Part shown: piece by piece, positions 53,572-64,000 of the stretch
Layout of the letters: each line of letters starts with the position of its first letter
How positions within the stretch are numbered: position 1 is the stretch's first letter
Source: Lathyrus oleraceus
Taxonomy: Eukaryota > Streptophyta > Magnoliopsida > Fabales > Fabaceae
Direction: 5' to 3'
DNA length: 64,000 bases
Assembly (NCBI RefSeq): GCF_024323335.1
Contig: NC_066584.1
Coordinates: 234,872,994 to 234,936,993 of the forward strand
The notes under the pieces: model-generated
Database searches by the model: none
What the model saw: the letters and a program-made list of their open reading frames with translations, nothing else
Told to the model about the DNA's origin: nothing
Program-made: the position numbers and the translations under genes

Positions 53572-54174
53572 GGAATAATAAGGCGACCGCCTTCTATTCC
53601 CTTTTCGTTTGAATTATTTTGAAAGTTTGTTTGTGGATGTTGAAAATGCACGGTAGTGAGGCGTACGCCTCCTACTTGCTTATTCAAGGAATAATAAGGC
53701 GTACGCCACTTATTCCTTTATCCAAGTTTATTTAGCATATTTTAGTCGGAAGTCGATAATTTGAGTAATGTGGCGTGCACCAATTATTCAAATAATCAAG
53801 AGATGGCGAGGCGAACGCCTCCCATCTTTTATCATCCGAGGTTTAAATTAAGAAAGACATGTTTAGATGTTTGTATTTGATTTGCAAAGATAGTTTGAAT
53901 TTATTCGATTGTGTTTTAAATTTGATGACGAAAATTCGAGCAATGTGGCGTACGCCAATTATTCGAATAATCGAGAGATAATGAAGCGGATGCTCACTAT
54001 TCTCCTTTTCATTCAAAGATTAATAGAGCTTTTAGAATTTATAATTAATTGGGGGAGTGATTTTAATTTTATGGAGTTTTAGGGTTTTAAATGAATGACA
54101 AAAATCCGAGCAATATGGCGTACGCCAATTATTCGAATAGTCGAGAGATAGTGAAGCGGAAGCTTACTATTCTC
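53572..54174 (-). repeat. Palindrome cluster inside the element 4 LTR
   Basis: Six hairpins. GGAATA..AAGGCG/CGCCTT..TATTCC (53572-53600); GTAG..GAGGCG/CGCCTC..CTAC (53653-53675); GGAATAA..GGCG/CGCC..TTATTCC (53688-53716); AGATGG.GAGGCG/CGCCTC.CCATCT (53801-53827); a weaker one near 53975-54003; GAGA.ATAGT.AAGC/GCTT.ACTAT.TCTC (54143-54174). The core is partly constant, the outer stems differ. Confidence 0.75.
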
Positions 54175-57088
54175 CTTTTCAACCCAATGTTTATGTTTAA
54201 AAGAGAAAATTCTTTTGAAATTGAATGGTTTGGAAAAATGTTTGAATTCGTGTTTATGAACAAAATGAATTTTATTTAGTGTACTATTTCGTCTACTCGA
54301 TTAATCAATAACCAAGTAGGTTTCATTGTAAGGAAGCCCAAGAGTAAGCTATGTGAGGTTGATGGCGATGCTAAGAGCAATCGACTTACAAGGGTGTTTT
54401 TAAAAAATGGACTCGATGTTAAATCAAGAATTGTATGATTTTGTGCTTTTTGAAATTGGTTTGTGTTGTTGATGAATTGATATTGAATAAAATTGAAAAT
54501 GATTTATGAAGTGATGATGACATGAAATAGTTTTTTTTGTTTGAAATAATATGAAGTTTGTGAGAGTGGAAGAAGTTAATCAATTTCTTTTTTAACAAAA
54601 TTAATTTATTAAAATTTGATTAAATTGATTAATTAAATTAATTAAAATTAATTATCAAAATTATTTAATTAAATCAAATAATTAAGCTAGTTAAAATTAA
54701 TTAATAGAAATTAAACTAATTAAAGATTTTAATCAATTAATTAAGTCAAAAGAGAAAGAAAATGGGTATTAACATTGATTTAATCGGTATATGTAGATGA
54801 AGATGTTCTCAGAACCGGTTTGAGCATAAGGACAATATGATTGATGTCCTATGCGAGGTTGTAACGCGGTGAAAATGTACAAATTAGTATATTAGAACTT
54901 GGGCGGCATAACGGCGTCGAATTACCGAATCCATAGATTTTGAGTCCAACCACGTAAGTCCAACAACAACGTCGACATACCTAACTCTAATGAACAAACT
55001 CACTTCTTTGGAATATCATAAAAAAAGAAACAATTGATATTCTGAGTCGAGCAATTAACTCAATACACAAAAACACATGCCAATGGACTTAAATCCCAAC
55101 CTATAATTCTAGACATAATCTCAGCACGAAGCAAACATGGTAGCATAAATAAATCCAAAGGTGCATGAATGATTAGGAGACCAATCAAAACATCCTTTTA
55201 TATCAATAACCCCATCCAATATACAACAACCCCATCATTTAGTAAAAAGAAAACTTTCACCTAGTGGTAAAAATAATAAACGAACAGCCATTCAATCTTT
55301 TGTAAATGAAATTCCTAGACAATGCCTTGCTTTCTTCACAAATTTCACTAAACTCTTCATCCATAAAAATGCAGTCAAATTTAAACAGCAGTGACATCAA
55401 TCAGCAATTTATAACAGTCCAGGATATTCAAAACCTACTAAGTGTAAACTTAAACAATTAACATCAGGACCATTTCGGAAACGATTTAAACCCAAAGCCA
55501 TGATAAACAAAACCGAAAACAAAAACAGCCAAATGAAATATATTACAATCTCAGGTAATACCGAAAAAAAAGCTGCGTAAAAGAAGAATTACATGTTTGA
55601 TTTGGCTATGAAAGTCGTGTACGCGGCTGCTTATTGTGGGATGCTGAAACGTGGTGTCACACGTTGTTCACGGATGCGTCAAAAGTGTCACGCGATGGAG
55701 TGACTCGTGAGATGTTGAGAGGCGGTTGAGAGACAACGGCGATGATAGCAAGGTTGGTCGGTTGAGATAGATCTATGTGATGTTGGGGTAGGTTTTGGCA
55801 AGGAGTTGTACGGTGACGATGAGTGAAAGGAAAAAAGGGTTGGGTTTCGTCGGAGGTTGAAGGATGATGAAGATGAACGGAGAGGTGAATCGCGATTCAC
55901 GGTGGGGTTTTTCGGTGGCGAATGAAGATGTGGGTTTGACGGCGAAGGGTGGTTTAGTGGCGGTGGTCGATTTGCATGGTGAGAGAGATGGGGTTGTTGG
56001 TGAAGTGGTTTTGTTGGATGAAGGTTAACGGTGAAAATGAAGAGGGTTAAGGGATTGTGAGGTCGCGTGAGGAATTTTGTGAAGGTTGTGCGGTGGTTAA
56101 ACGGTTTTCGGTGGCGGATGTTGGTGGTAGGTGAATCGGAAGATGAAGGATGAGGAAGATGAAGGTGGAGTCTGAAGGGTTCATGGATCTAGTCTTGGGT
56201 TTTGAAGGGTGACGATGAAGAAGACGATGGAGGTTGGAAGCGGAGGCTGAGGATAGCGGAGTGAATTTTTTGTGTGGAGGGTTTTTTGAGAGAATGGTGA
56301 GCGAGCATTTTTATGAGAGCGTGAAGAGGGATTTGTGAATGAATGATGAGAGCAGAGAGAGAGTCTGAGAGTGGGTAGTGTGAGAATGTGAGCTGTTGTG
56401 AGTGGAGAGTGAGTGGCGTGAGAGATGGGTGAGGGAAGAGAGGGATTTGAGAGATTCTGAGAGATTTTGGTGATGGACGCGTGGTCTCCAGTGAGGACGT
56501 TTGAGAGAGTTTTTATTTTCTTTTTGTTTTTTAGTGATAGATCCGTTGGTGGTAATGGTAACCATTTTCAAGGAATCCAATGCCATTTTAATCCCATATT
56601 ATTATTCTGAAAAGCAATATTGTTACTCATTTTTGATAAAAAAAAATAAAAAAATAAGATTACCACAAATAAAAACTTTAATTATTTAATTTGATATTTT
56701 GAATAAATAAATAAAATGACCTGATTAAAAAAATAGAAATTGGATATAAACTTACTTGAAAAATTAAATCGGACACACTAAAATAATCAGCACCAAATAT
56801 ACTTATTGAAAAAATACATCGTTTCTTCAAATTCTGAAATAAATTTTGCACCAGTTAAAAGGCTCAGACAGGTCAAAATATAACCGAAACAGTCATTGCT
56901 GATTTTGCCTGTTCTTGAGGAATGATTCAACTGATTGGTCTGTATTCTCAATAAATTTATCCTGACTGATATTCTAGGCATTATTCATGATGCAATGTAT
57001 GTCATACTATGCATATGATGCAAAAAATAAAAAATGAAATCATTTCTATGCAAATTTGAATATGCCCGGACAAAATTGGGGTATGACA

Positions 57089-57106
57089 GCTGCCCCTATT
57101 TAATTA
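57089..57106 (-). promoter_or_regulatory. Element 4 polypurine tract
   Basis: Sense TTAAATAGGGGCAGC adjoining the LTR start, the Ogre core motif again. Confidence 0.83.
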
Positions 57107-59012
57107 TCTTGAACTAGAAAGTAAGAATGACAACGGTCTTCATACATTCATGGTGGAAGGTAATTAAATACGAAAATACTCAAATTTTGTCCTTTGGGAT
57201 GCAATGGAGAAATGCGGACGGAAAATGCAATGGATTCTAACAGCACCAAGGTGATAAGGGTAGAATGTCAAATCAATGTCAACCCTCGAGTCGACATTCA
57301 AGTCTTGCAAAGTTCGTTTCTGATGTGAGAGCGGAAACCGAACGGGTTCTCTGGAACCAAAAGAATGACAGTAAAATTAATTACCATCACCAAAAGGATG
57401 ATAGGAATTCACCATGATTGTCAGGATCGTCATCACCAAAAGGATGATGGATAAACTAAAATTCAAAAGTAGTCATCACCAAAAGGATGATGGTTACAGT
57501 TGCTATAACAAAGATCGCCATCACCAAAAGGATGACGGTAAGATCAATTCAAAAAATTCCAATACCAAAAGGATGATGTTCGTCACCAAAAGGATGATGT
57601 TTATTCTGATAAAGTTTCCCATTACTGAGAGTATAGTATCAAGGCTATCACCAAAAGGATGATAGTTGACTCATCAATTTCAAGGATCACCCTCACCAAA
57701 AGGGTGAAGGTATAGTCACACAACGAACTTGTTATCACCAAAAGGATGATAATAAGTTGAACTGTAAATATCACTAACACCAAAAGGATGACAGTAAGAT
57801 CAAACCAACCGAACTTGTTATCACCAAAAGGATGATAATAAGGACAGAACTTCAAAACTTGTTATTACCAAAAGGATGATAATAAGCTGAAACAGACTCA
57901 ATGATTGCCATCACCAAAAGGATGAGGGTAAGATCAAAACAAAACTTGTTATCACCAAAAGGATGATAATGAGCCCATAACTCAAATGGTTACCGTCACC
58001 AAAAGGATGAAGGTAAGACCAATCAACAAAACTTGTTATCACCAAAAGGATGATAATAAGTCAATAGTCACCATCACCAAAAGGATGAAGGTACTACAAA
58101 CAACAGAACTCGTTATCACCAAAAGGATGATAATGAATCCACAATCACCATCACCAAAAGGATCAAGGTGAGATCATAACTTCAAAACTTGTTACCACCA
58201 AAAGGATGATAATAAGTTATAATAACTTCAAATATTGCTGATACCAAAAGGATGACAGTGGGAATGGACTTTCCAAATGTCACCATCATCAAAAGGATGA
58301 TAGCTTAAACCAAACTTCATAGTCTCTATCACCAAAAGGATGATATTTAGATTGAACTGGACGTCATCACCAAAAGGATGATGATTGAACCAAAATGACA
58401 AGGATCCTTATCACCATAAGGATCGCCAACACCAAAAGGATGACGGTAGGCTGTAATAATTGTAGAGGTCGCCTATTCACCAAAAGGATGAAGGTTGGAC
58501 CAAAACTCCAAGGATCTTCGACATCAAAAGGATGACAGTAAGATCACAAATGTCAAGGATTTACCATTACCAAAAAGATAACGGTGATCGTAAACAGGAC
58601 GATGATCAATATTGTTCCTCAATGGACTTTCACCAAAAGGATGATAGTGAGAAAAATATTGGAAATATAAGGCTACTGTCAAAGTTCAGTAAACCCGATT
58701 TGTTGGGTAATGTTGGAACATTGCTGGGTAAGATTTGCTCAGGGTATCGACAACAAAAGGTTGCATAACAAATATTCTCTGGGGAGATGTAGTTTTTGTC
58801 AACAAAAGGTTACATGAAACAACTCGTTGACGGACGCTCAACGCAAAACCAGGTAAGTGTTTGGAGAAACAATGTTTTGATTTAGCTGAGGATAATGTCT
58901 CATCAACAAAAGGTTGAAGGAGGTAACCCAATGGGGAACGCCCAAAAGTAGGGTAGGAACTCACTCAGAGAAAGTGACAGCGACTCGATTGAGGGTTGGC
59001 CTGGATGCCTAC
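57107..59012 (-). mobile_element. Element 4 3' UTR
   Basis: Non-coding; contains the CCAAAAGG hairpin array and a smaller CAAC-AAAAG-GTTG set (58745-58925). It is ended by the element 5 insertion at 59013. Confidence 0.75.
57380..58660 (-). repeat. Variable-stem hairpin array with CCAAAAGG loop
   Basis: About 35 units of stem-CACCAAAAGGATG-stem on the plus strand. CTATCA (57645-57650)/TGATAG (57660-57665); TTATCA (57732-57737)/TGATAA (57747-57752); TCATCA (58364-58369)/TGATGA (58379-58384); ACC.TTA/TAA.GGT near 58563-58585. Other copies have one mismatch (CCATCA/TGACGG). Confidence 0.85.
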
Positions 59013-62000
59013 TGTAGCACCTCAAATTTGCACCTCCCATTTGTATATACATTTCATGTTTAGGTCATTAACATTGCATTATCATTTGCATAGTCCATCA
59101 TGTCATCAGGCAAGACTGGTCAGGAGATTCAACTGTGCAAGACAACAAGAGTATTCTCCATGAGATCAAATCCCTAGGGTTGGTGCAATGAGTTCACATG
59201 ATTCAAGGATCATTTTGAAGTGATTTGGCCTAGTGTTGAAGGCTCAGAATTCATCAGTCCATGTGCAAATCATCTGAGACCCTGAAAAGTCAACAGAAGT
59301 CAACTATGGATTTGGAGGTGGGAAGTAGTTAGAGATGCCTCATTCATGTTCATACAAGTCTCATTTGACATTTCAAACATCAACATTGAAGGATTTGAAG
59401 TCAGGTCAAGACTTTCCAAAAATAGCAGGTGACCTGTAATTTGAACTTTCCAAAAATGGAAAGGTTTTGGACCAACTTCAACTCAAGATTACATCATCAA
59501 GAAAGCTTCAAATGAAATTTTGTCCAACATGAAAGTTGAAGATCTTTCTCTCCCATTTCCAAAAAGTCCAAGATCATGAATTTCTCATGTGTGGTTGAGG
59601 AGTTATGGTCCAATAATGGCAAAGTGTGGTTCAAACTTCAAATGAGCATAACTTTCAAACCAAAACTCCAAATTGAGTGGTTCTTTTTGCACTTTGATCC
59701 TTGTGACATGTATTTTTCAAGCATACTATCACTTGGCATGAAATCTTATTGCATAGGCATGTGCTCACTTATGAAGATTTTGGGAAGAAATTGCATAAAC
59801 TCATTTTTGTGTAACATATGCATACCAAACCAATTTCAATATGTGCATGAACTCTCTTTTTGGCATTTTGGGCTAGAACATGCACTGTTCACGTGCATGG
59901 AGGTGCATGAAGTAGAAATTGCATTTTTGCACTTACACCTTCAAACTCACTAATCACATTTGCATTTGCCCTAAACATTTCTTAAACATGATTAACATGA
60001 GGTATATATGCTTAATCATAACTATTTTGCTCAGAATTAACATTTCAAATCTAGAATCACCAAAATCTCCAAATTTCTCTCTCATTTTTTTTCCAAAATT
60101 CTTCAAACTTAAACACATTTCATTGCTCAATTCATCATCATGAAGCATAATTGAGCATATTTGGACAAGAATTCAGAAGAAATCGTGGCACATTGAGCTA
60201 GAGTAGAAGCTTGAAGCATCCATGGTAGTTGGAGATTCAGCTGGTTTCGTGCATCCTTGAGCCTCACATTGACCATCATTCATCTCAAGAAGCATATTGG
60301 AAGAGATCTGAGCATTGCCAAGCCTTGGAAGCAAGTGAATCCAATTCTGTTCATCAAGAGGTTGGTTTTTCGACCTCTTTAATTCTCCATTTCCTTATGC
60401 TAGTTGAATAGATCGTGGTTTGGTGATAATTCTGGAACAAATTTGAAGTGATTTGGTGCTGTTTTGAGCAAGTTACATGCATTTCAATTTTGGATAATGA
60501 TTCTTGATTCCTTCGATCCGTGTTCATCTTGATGTTTTAGCATGAATTAGTCATTGATCTTTGATGTGCATAGCGTGGTGAGTTGATTGGTGTAGGTTTT
60601 AGCAATTTCTGGAATATTTTTTTGAAATCTGGAAAAGTTGGATGAAGATCTTCATGATCTTCATCGTGTTCTTCATGATGTTCATACTGTTTTCCAGGTT
60701 ACCTACGGATTCATCCACGAGTTCATATGGATTACCTGCGGATTTTTAAATCCATGCATGAGCGCGCGTTAGGGTTTAAGTGTCTAAACGTTGTCGTTTT
60801 GAGTTAGGCGCGTTTCTGGATTCAAATGTGGTGATCGTTCGAATCCGGTTGAAAACATTTTCCATTTGCCTTGTATTTTCTCATATGTTCCTTCATATTT
60901 GCCATGCTTGCTCCATTTCATTTTTTCATTTCTTTCTCCACTTCAAAAATTCATTTAAAATTGAAAACTCATCCAAGTTCATCCCAATTTTTTGCATTGT
61001 GATCCTTATCCTGTCTATTATTTTTTGGTCATTAATTTCAAAATTGTGCTTGGCTGGATTTTTTTTGGTGCTAGAATGTTTGAGTACATGTCCATATTTG
61101 ACCTTGCCTTGGTTATCATGTTGTGAAATTCTGGTCTTTGATCCAATGGATGTGAAAATTTGCATGCTATAACTAAAAACATTGCTTGACATTTTGGTGT
61201 TGATTTGGTATTTTTATCAATTGTCAATTCTGTTTTATGAATGTGCTAAGTTGGTGTGACAATTTGTGTCACACCTTGTGATGTTCAACTTGAATGATGT
61301 GTTTGCCATGCCAAATGATATCTTATGCTCCTGATTTTTTGTGTGATGCATGTTATAGATGTTGTGATTGCTCATGAATTTTTTTGGAATTATTTGAATC
61401 ATTTCTGATTTAATTGAGATTTTTCATTCTGGTTGGTCACATTTGAGCTTTAAAATTGCCTTGAACTTCAATTGATCATGAAATGCTTTTGGTTAATGAT
61501 ATTGATATGAGACCTTTTGGAATGTTTCAAGATGTGATTGAAGTTGATTCATGTGAAATTTCAAGTTCTGTTTTGAATGTTTGACCTACGTTTGACCCTA
61601 GGCTTTGACCTAGTGGTTTGGACTCACTGTTTGGATTGTGGATTTCAGGTTAAGATGCACAGTGCCATGATTGGAGTGGCTCACTCATTTGAGTTGATTA
61701 GTTGATTGATGTTGGATAATATTGAGTTGTTTTGTATGTTTTTAGAACAAGTTCCATTGAGCTTGTGCCTTACACATTGTTGCCTAATGCTTTGTCTGTC
61801 TGTGTACTATTGCCTGATGATTGTTGTCTGTCTGTTTGTTTGAATTGTGTACTGATTAGTTTAGATTTTTCACAGGTACCTAAGTTGCTTTGAGTTCTTT
61901 TGAAATTGCTTTTTCTTTACTTGGTTGCTTAACCACTGAGGTATAATTTCCCTGACTTCATGTAGTCTGGAAGACCTGTCCTGTTATGTGGGCAGGCACC

Positions 62001-62530
62001 TGTCTGAAGCCCTCCTTAAGAGGCAATACTTGTGTTTGTTTATCTTTGTGCCAAGCAGGTAAAGACCTCTTAAGAGGCAATTGGAAGATAAAAGGGATGT
62101 GCAATCCATCCCCTGCTATTCAGTTGTGTCATTCACCCTGCTCACACCATTGTGTTGATGCATTGTGGATAATAGCCCAAGATCTTTGTTGTGTCAGTCA
62201 TCTGTGGAGAAGAGTTCCTACATTCTGAACTCCCACACTTTCATTTGTCTGAAGCTCTCCCAGGCCAGGGATAGGAGTTGTGACGTCTTACCCTCACTTC
62301 CCATTTCATGAGCCTCATTGTTTGCATATAGTGTGTGTGCTTGCTTTTTGTGCTTGTATGTGTTTGCCTGTGCTGTTTAGGATAGCTTGCTTCCTGTGCA
62401 AGTTAGATAGAAACCTTAACATAGGGATCGTATGAATGATAACTTCTAGGCTCGAGTCGTAGTCTCCCTAGTAGTTTGTGTCTCCCTTTGTATCTGGTTA
62501 GGTTAGAAGTTCTTTCCCTGTTAAGGGGAA

Positions 62531-62589
62531 CTACGTCGCCCTGATCCTCATACCAGATGAGGTACGTAGGTAGGAGATGAGCTGATCTC
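62531..62589 (+). other. LTR two-hairpin module, element 5 copy a
   Basis: CTACGT (62531-62536)/ACGTAG (62564-62569); CCTCAT (62546-62551)/ATGAGG (62557-62562); GAGAT (62574-62578)/ATCTC (62585-62589). Confidence 0.7.
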
Positions 62590-62631
62590 TCCAGGCGCCC
62601 TTTTTCTTTTTCAACCCCTTTGTGTGTGTTT

Positions 62632-62921
62632 GGAGTCTGACGTAAGTCCAGCGATTGGCAGTTGGTTTCCTGTGTCTTGTTTGCTTGTTGGAGTCTGACG
62701 TAAGTCCAGCGATTGGCAGTTGGTTTCCTGTGTCTTGTTTGCTTGTTGGAGTCTGACGTAAGTCCAACGATTGGCAGTTGGTTTCCTGTGTGTGTTTGTT
62801 GGTTCGGAGTCTGATGTAAGTCCAGCGATTGGGATTCGGTTTCCATGTTTGCCTGTTTGTGTTGGAGTCTGACGTAAGTCCAGCGATTGGCAGTCGGTTT
62901 CCTGTTTGTGTTGTGTTTTGT
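62632..62921 (+). repeat. 58-bp tandem array, 5 copies, with GACGTAAGTCC
   Basis: Units start GGAGTCTGACGTAAGTCCAG at 62632, 62690, 62748, 62806 and 62864. Each contains GTAAGT and CCA-GCGAT-TGG. Copies 4 and 5 are more diverged. Open frames on the minus strand here follow from the repetition. Confidence 0.92.
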
Positions 62922-62940
62922 TTGGCGTGCGTTAGCCGAG

Positions 62941-63004
62941 CTACGAGTGCTCTGATTCTTCCTCCAGTCAAAGAAGATACGTATGCATAGGATCCGACAT
63001 CCTA
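62941..63004 (+). other. LTR two-hairpin module, element 5 copy b
   Basis: Outer TACG/CGTA; inner TTCTT (62956-62960)/AAGAA (62971-62975); second hairpin TAGGAT (62988-62993)/ATCCTA (62999-63004), loop CCGAC. Confidence 0.66.
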
Positions 63005-63030
63005 GCGAGCACGTTTTCCCTTGTCCCGAA

Positions 63031-63090
63031 CTACGTCGACTCTGATGTCTGTGCCTGACAGACTACGTAGGCCCAGGATGCGATATCCTG
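63031..63090 (+). other. LTR two-hairpin module, element 5 copy c
   Basis: CTACGT (63031-63036)/ACGTAG (63065-63070); GTCTGT (63047-63052)/ACAGAC (63058-63063); CAGGAT (63074-63079)/ATCCTG (63085-63090), loop GCGAT. Confidence 0.7.
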
Positions 63091-63391
63091 CCGAGTTAGT
63101 TTCTTTTATCTTTCTGTGTCTCCTTCCAGCCTTGTGCGGTGTTTGAGCAGTTTTTAGCAACCTTTCTTCTATTCTTTTGTGCGTGGATCCCGTCGAGTAT
63201 GACAGATGCGTAGGGGTGCTAATACCTTCCCTTCGCGTAACCGACTCCCGATCCCATCTTTCTCTGGTCGCGGGACCATGTTATTTCCAGGTTTACTTCG
63301 AGCGTTTCCTTTCCCTCCTTTGGGATAAATAACGCACGGTGGCGGCTCTGTTGTTTTGTTTTCCCGCCGTTTTTTCGCGTAATGCGGCAGC

Positions 63392-63409
63392 TGGCGACTC
63401 TGCTGGGGA
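63392..63409 (+). promoter_or_regulatory. Element 5 primer binding site (tRNA-Arg type)
   Basis: TGGCGACTCTGCTGGGGA, identical to those of Ogre-1 and Ogre-2. Confidence 0.92.
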
Positions 63410-64000
63410 TAATTAAGAGAAGTTGACCTCTTGCTGGTCCATCTTCCCTAAGCGAGTCTCTCCTAGCGCTCTCTAGGATAGGGTTTGGTTGCTTTTGCTG
63501 TTTCATTTATTGCATTCATTTTGTTTATTGTTTGCATTTATGTTTGCATTTATGTTTGCATTCATCATATATTCATTTGTGCTGGCTGTGCTGTGTTTGT
63601 CTCTCTGTTGGGGTGGGAGCTACATGAGGTAAAAGGCCCAATACCCAGGCTATGAGTGAAATCTAGGACACCTAGGAATAGAGTGATTCTTGGGAAGCGG
63701 GTGGTATTGCGCCACTTAGCGGAACTTGGTATCACGAGCAGTTCAGACTCTGATGGGGTATTATCGTTACATACTTCGGGTGTGTATATGATGATATTCT
63801 ATGAAAGGATTATTTATGCTGCGTTTCTCTCGACCTTACCCTGGCCTAGATGACACCCGTGATTGGGGAGGGAATGATCACTATTACAGGTACCGTTGGT
63901 GACTGGTTGGTGACTCTTGGGTCCTGTTGGTGACTTGGTTCTACATATTGGGTCTCAGATGATTTTTTGGGTCTCAGATGATTTTTGGGTCCGAATTCAA
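63410..64000 (+). other. Element 5 leader
   Basis: Similar to the Ogre-1 leader (TGCTGGTCCATCTTCCCTAA, then GCGAGTCTCTCCTAGCG). Hairpin TCCTAG-CGCTCT-CTAGGA at 63461-63478. No gene. Confidence 0.7.

Larger units (their letters stand above)
52955..57088 (-). repeat. Element 4 (minus-strand Ogre-like): 3' LTR
   Basis: On the minus strand TGTCATACCCC at 57088 to ...TGCGACA at 52955; 4134 bp. The end near 53030 retains GGTGGCGACTC, and 53189-53251 holds a two-hairpin module (CTATG/CATAG outer, TCCTTAT/ATAAGGA inner, AGAT/ATCT second). It contains the GGCG-core palindromes at 53572-54174. Short frames such as 55688-55900 and 56311-56586 are low-complexity Ser/Thr/His strings with no family features. 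Confidence 0.78.
59013..63389 (+). repeat. Element 5 5' LTR
   Basis: 4377 bp. Shares blocks with the Ogre-1 LTR (AAAAAGTCCAAG, GGACTTAC-like motifs, GTCTGGAAGACCTG, CTACGTCGCCCTGATCCTCA) but with much divergence between. It has three two-hairpin modules and a 5 x 58 bp array near its end. The first 3.5 kb are AT-rich; frames such as 60780-61172 look like chance. Confidence 0.85.
59013..64000 (+). mobile_element. Element 5: Ogre-like element, 5' LTR, PBS and leader only
   Basis: The 5' LTR (59013-63389) starts TGTAGCACC and ends GCGGCA, followed by the Ogre PBS and a leader similar to Ogre-1 up to the window edge. The TSD candidate on the left is CCTAC (59008-59012). gag/pol are beyond the window. 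Confidence 0.85.

Noticed and set aside
59576..61227. Frames up to 130 aa in the element 5 LTR (hydrophobic, Phe/Leu-rich)
   Set aside because: AT-rich LTR sequence; no relation to known proteins and overlapping frames on both strands.
62403..62971. Minus-strand frames of ~147 aa with repeated motif
   Set aside because: Shadow of the 58-bp LTR array (58 is not a multiple of 3, so the frames mix), no protein features.

Overview
The window is repeat-dense plant nuclear DNA. It holds very large Ty3/gypsy elements with a tRNA-Arg-type primer binding site, long LTRs (2.7-4.9 kb), an extra ORF before gag, tandem RNase H domains and long repetitive 3' UTRs. These are the hallmarks of the Ogre/Tat lineage, which dominates vetch/pea-tribe legume genomes (Pisum, Vicia, Lathyrus), so a Fabeae legume is the best guess; the species cannot be fixed from sequence alone. 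I see no complete host gene, rRNA or tRNA gene.

Layout. 1-1144: 3' end and 3' LTR of a TGATA...TATCA retroelement, then an (AC)n(AT)n microsatellite. 1507-19591: Ogre-1, a complete insertion (TSD GACAT) with two ~4.9-kb LTRs, a gag with one stop, and a pol reduced to fragments. 19592-25014: old flank with a decayed copia gag/pol remnant on the minus strand. 25015-31395: a Mutator-like element (MULE) with a 9-bp TSD and long TIRs. It carries a plant-mobile-domain (PMD) gene, a MURA-type transposase and a small third ORF. 31961-32893: a copia LTR plus truncated gag. 32894-34788 and onward: minus-strand Ogre-like element 3 (3' LTR and 3' UTR), inserted into the copia gag. 36598-52373: Ogre-2 (TSD CCCCG), inserted into the 3' UTR of element 3. 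52374-52954: the rest of that UTR. 52955-59012: minus-strand Ogre-like element 4 (3' LTR plus 3' UTR). 59013-64000: element 5, a plus-strand Ogre-like 5' LTR, PBS and leader, inserted into element 4. The right half is therefore a four-level nest of insertions.

How the parts work together. Ogre-2 keeps ORF1 (one frameshift), RT with YVDD, a degenerate RNase H followed by a second intact-looking RNase H, and a DD35E integrase interrupted by one stop at the RNase H/integrase side. Most of gag and all of the protease are missing. Ogre-1 keeps gag but has lost ORF1, protease, the RT core and the integrase core. Both have near-identical LTR pairs and intact TSDs, which suggests mobilisation in trans.

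The most unusual signal is structural. All five Ogre-family elements carry short hairpins whose stems differ from copy to copy yet remain self-complementary, around a constant loop. They occur (i) in the LTR, as a repeated two-hairpin module with CTACG/CGTAG outer pairing, plus an AGTA-tetraloop hairpin near the LTR end; (ii) directly after integrase, as GAAA-tetraloop hairpins; and (iii) in the 3' UTR, as long arrays with an element-specific loop (TTTGAGT, CTGGCT, CCAAAAGG). The 3' UTRs also carry many near-copies of TCCCCAGCAGAGTC, the exact complement of the element's own PBS. Either these are conserved RNA structures in the retroelement RNA, or template switching during reverse transcription keeps correcting imperfect palindromes. 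Both are testable. All pairings were read by eye; no folding or alignment software was run.
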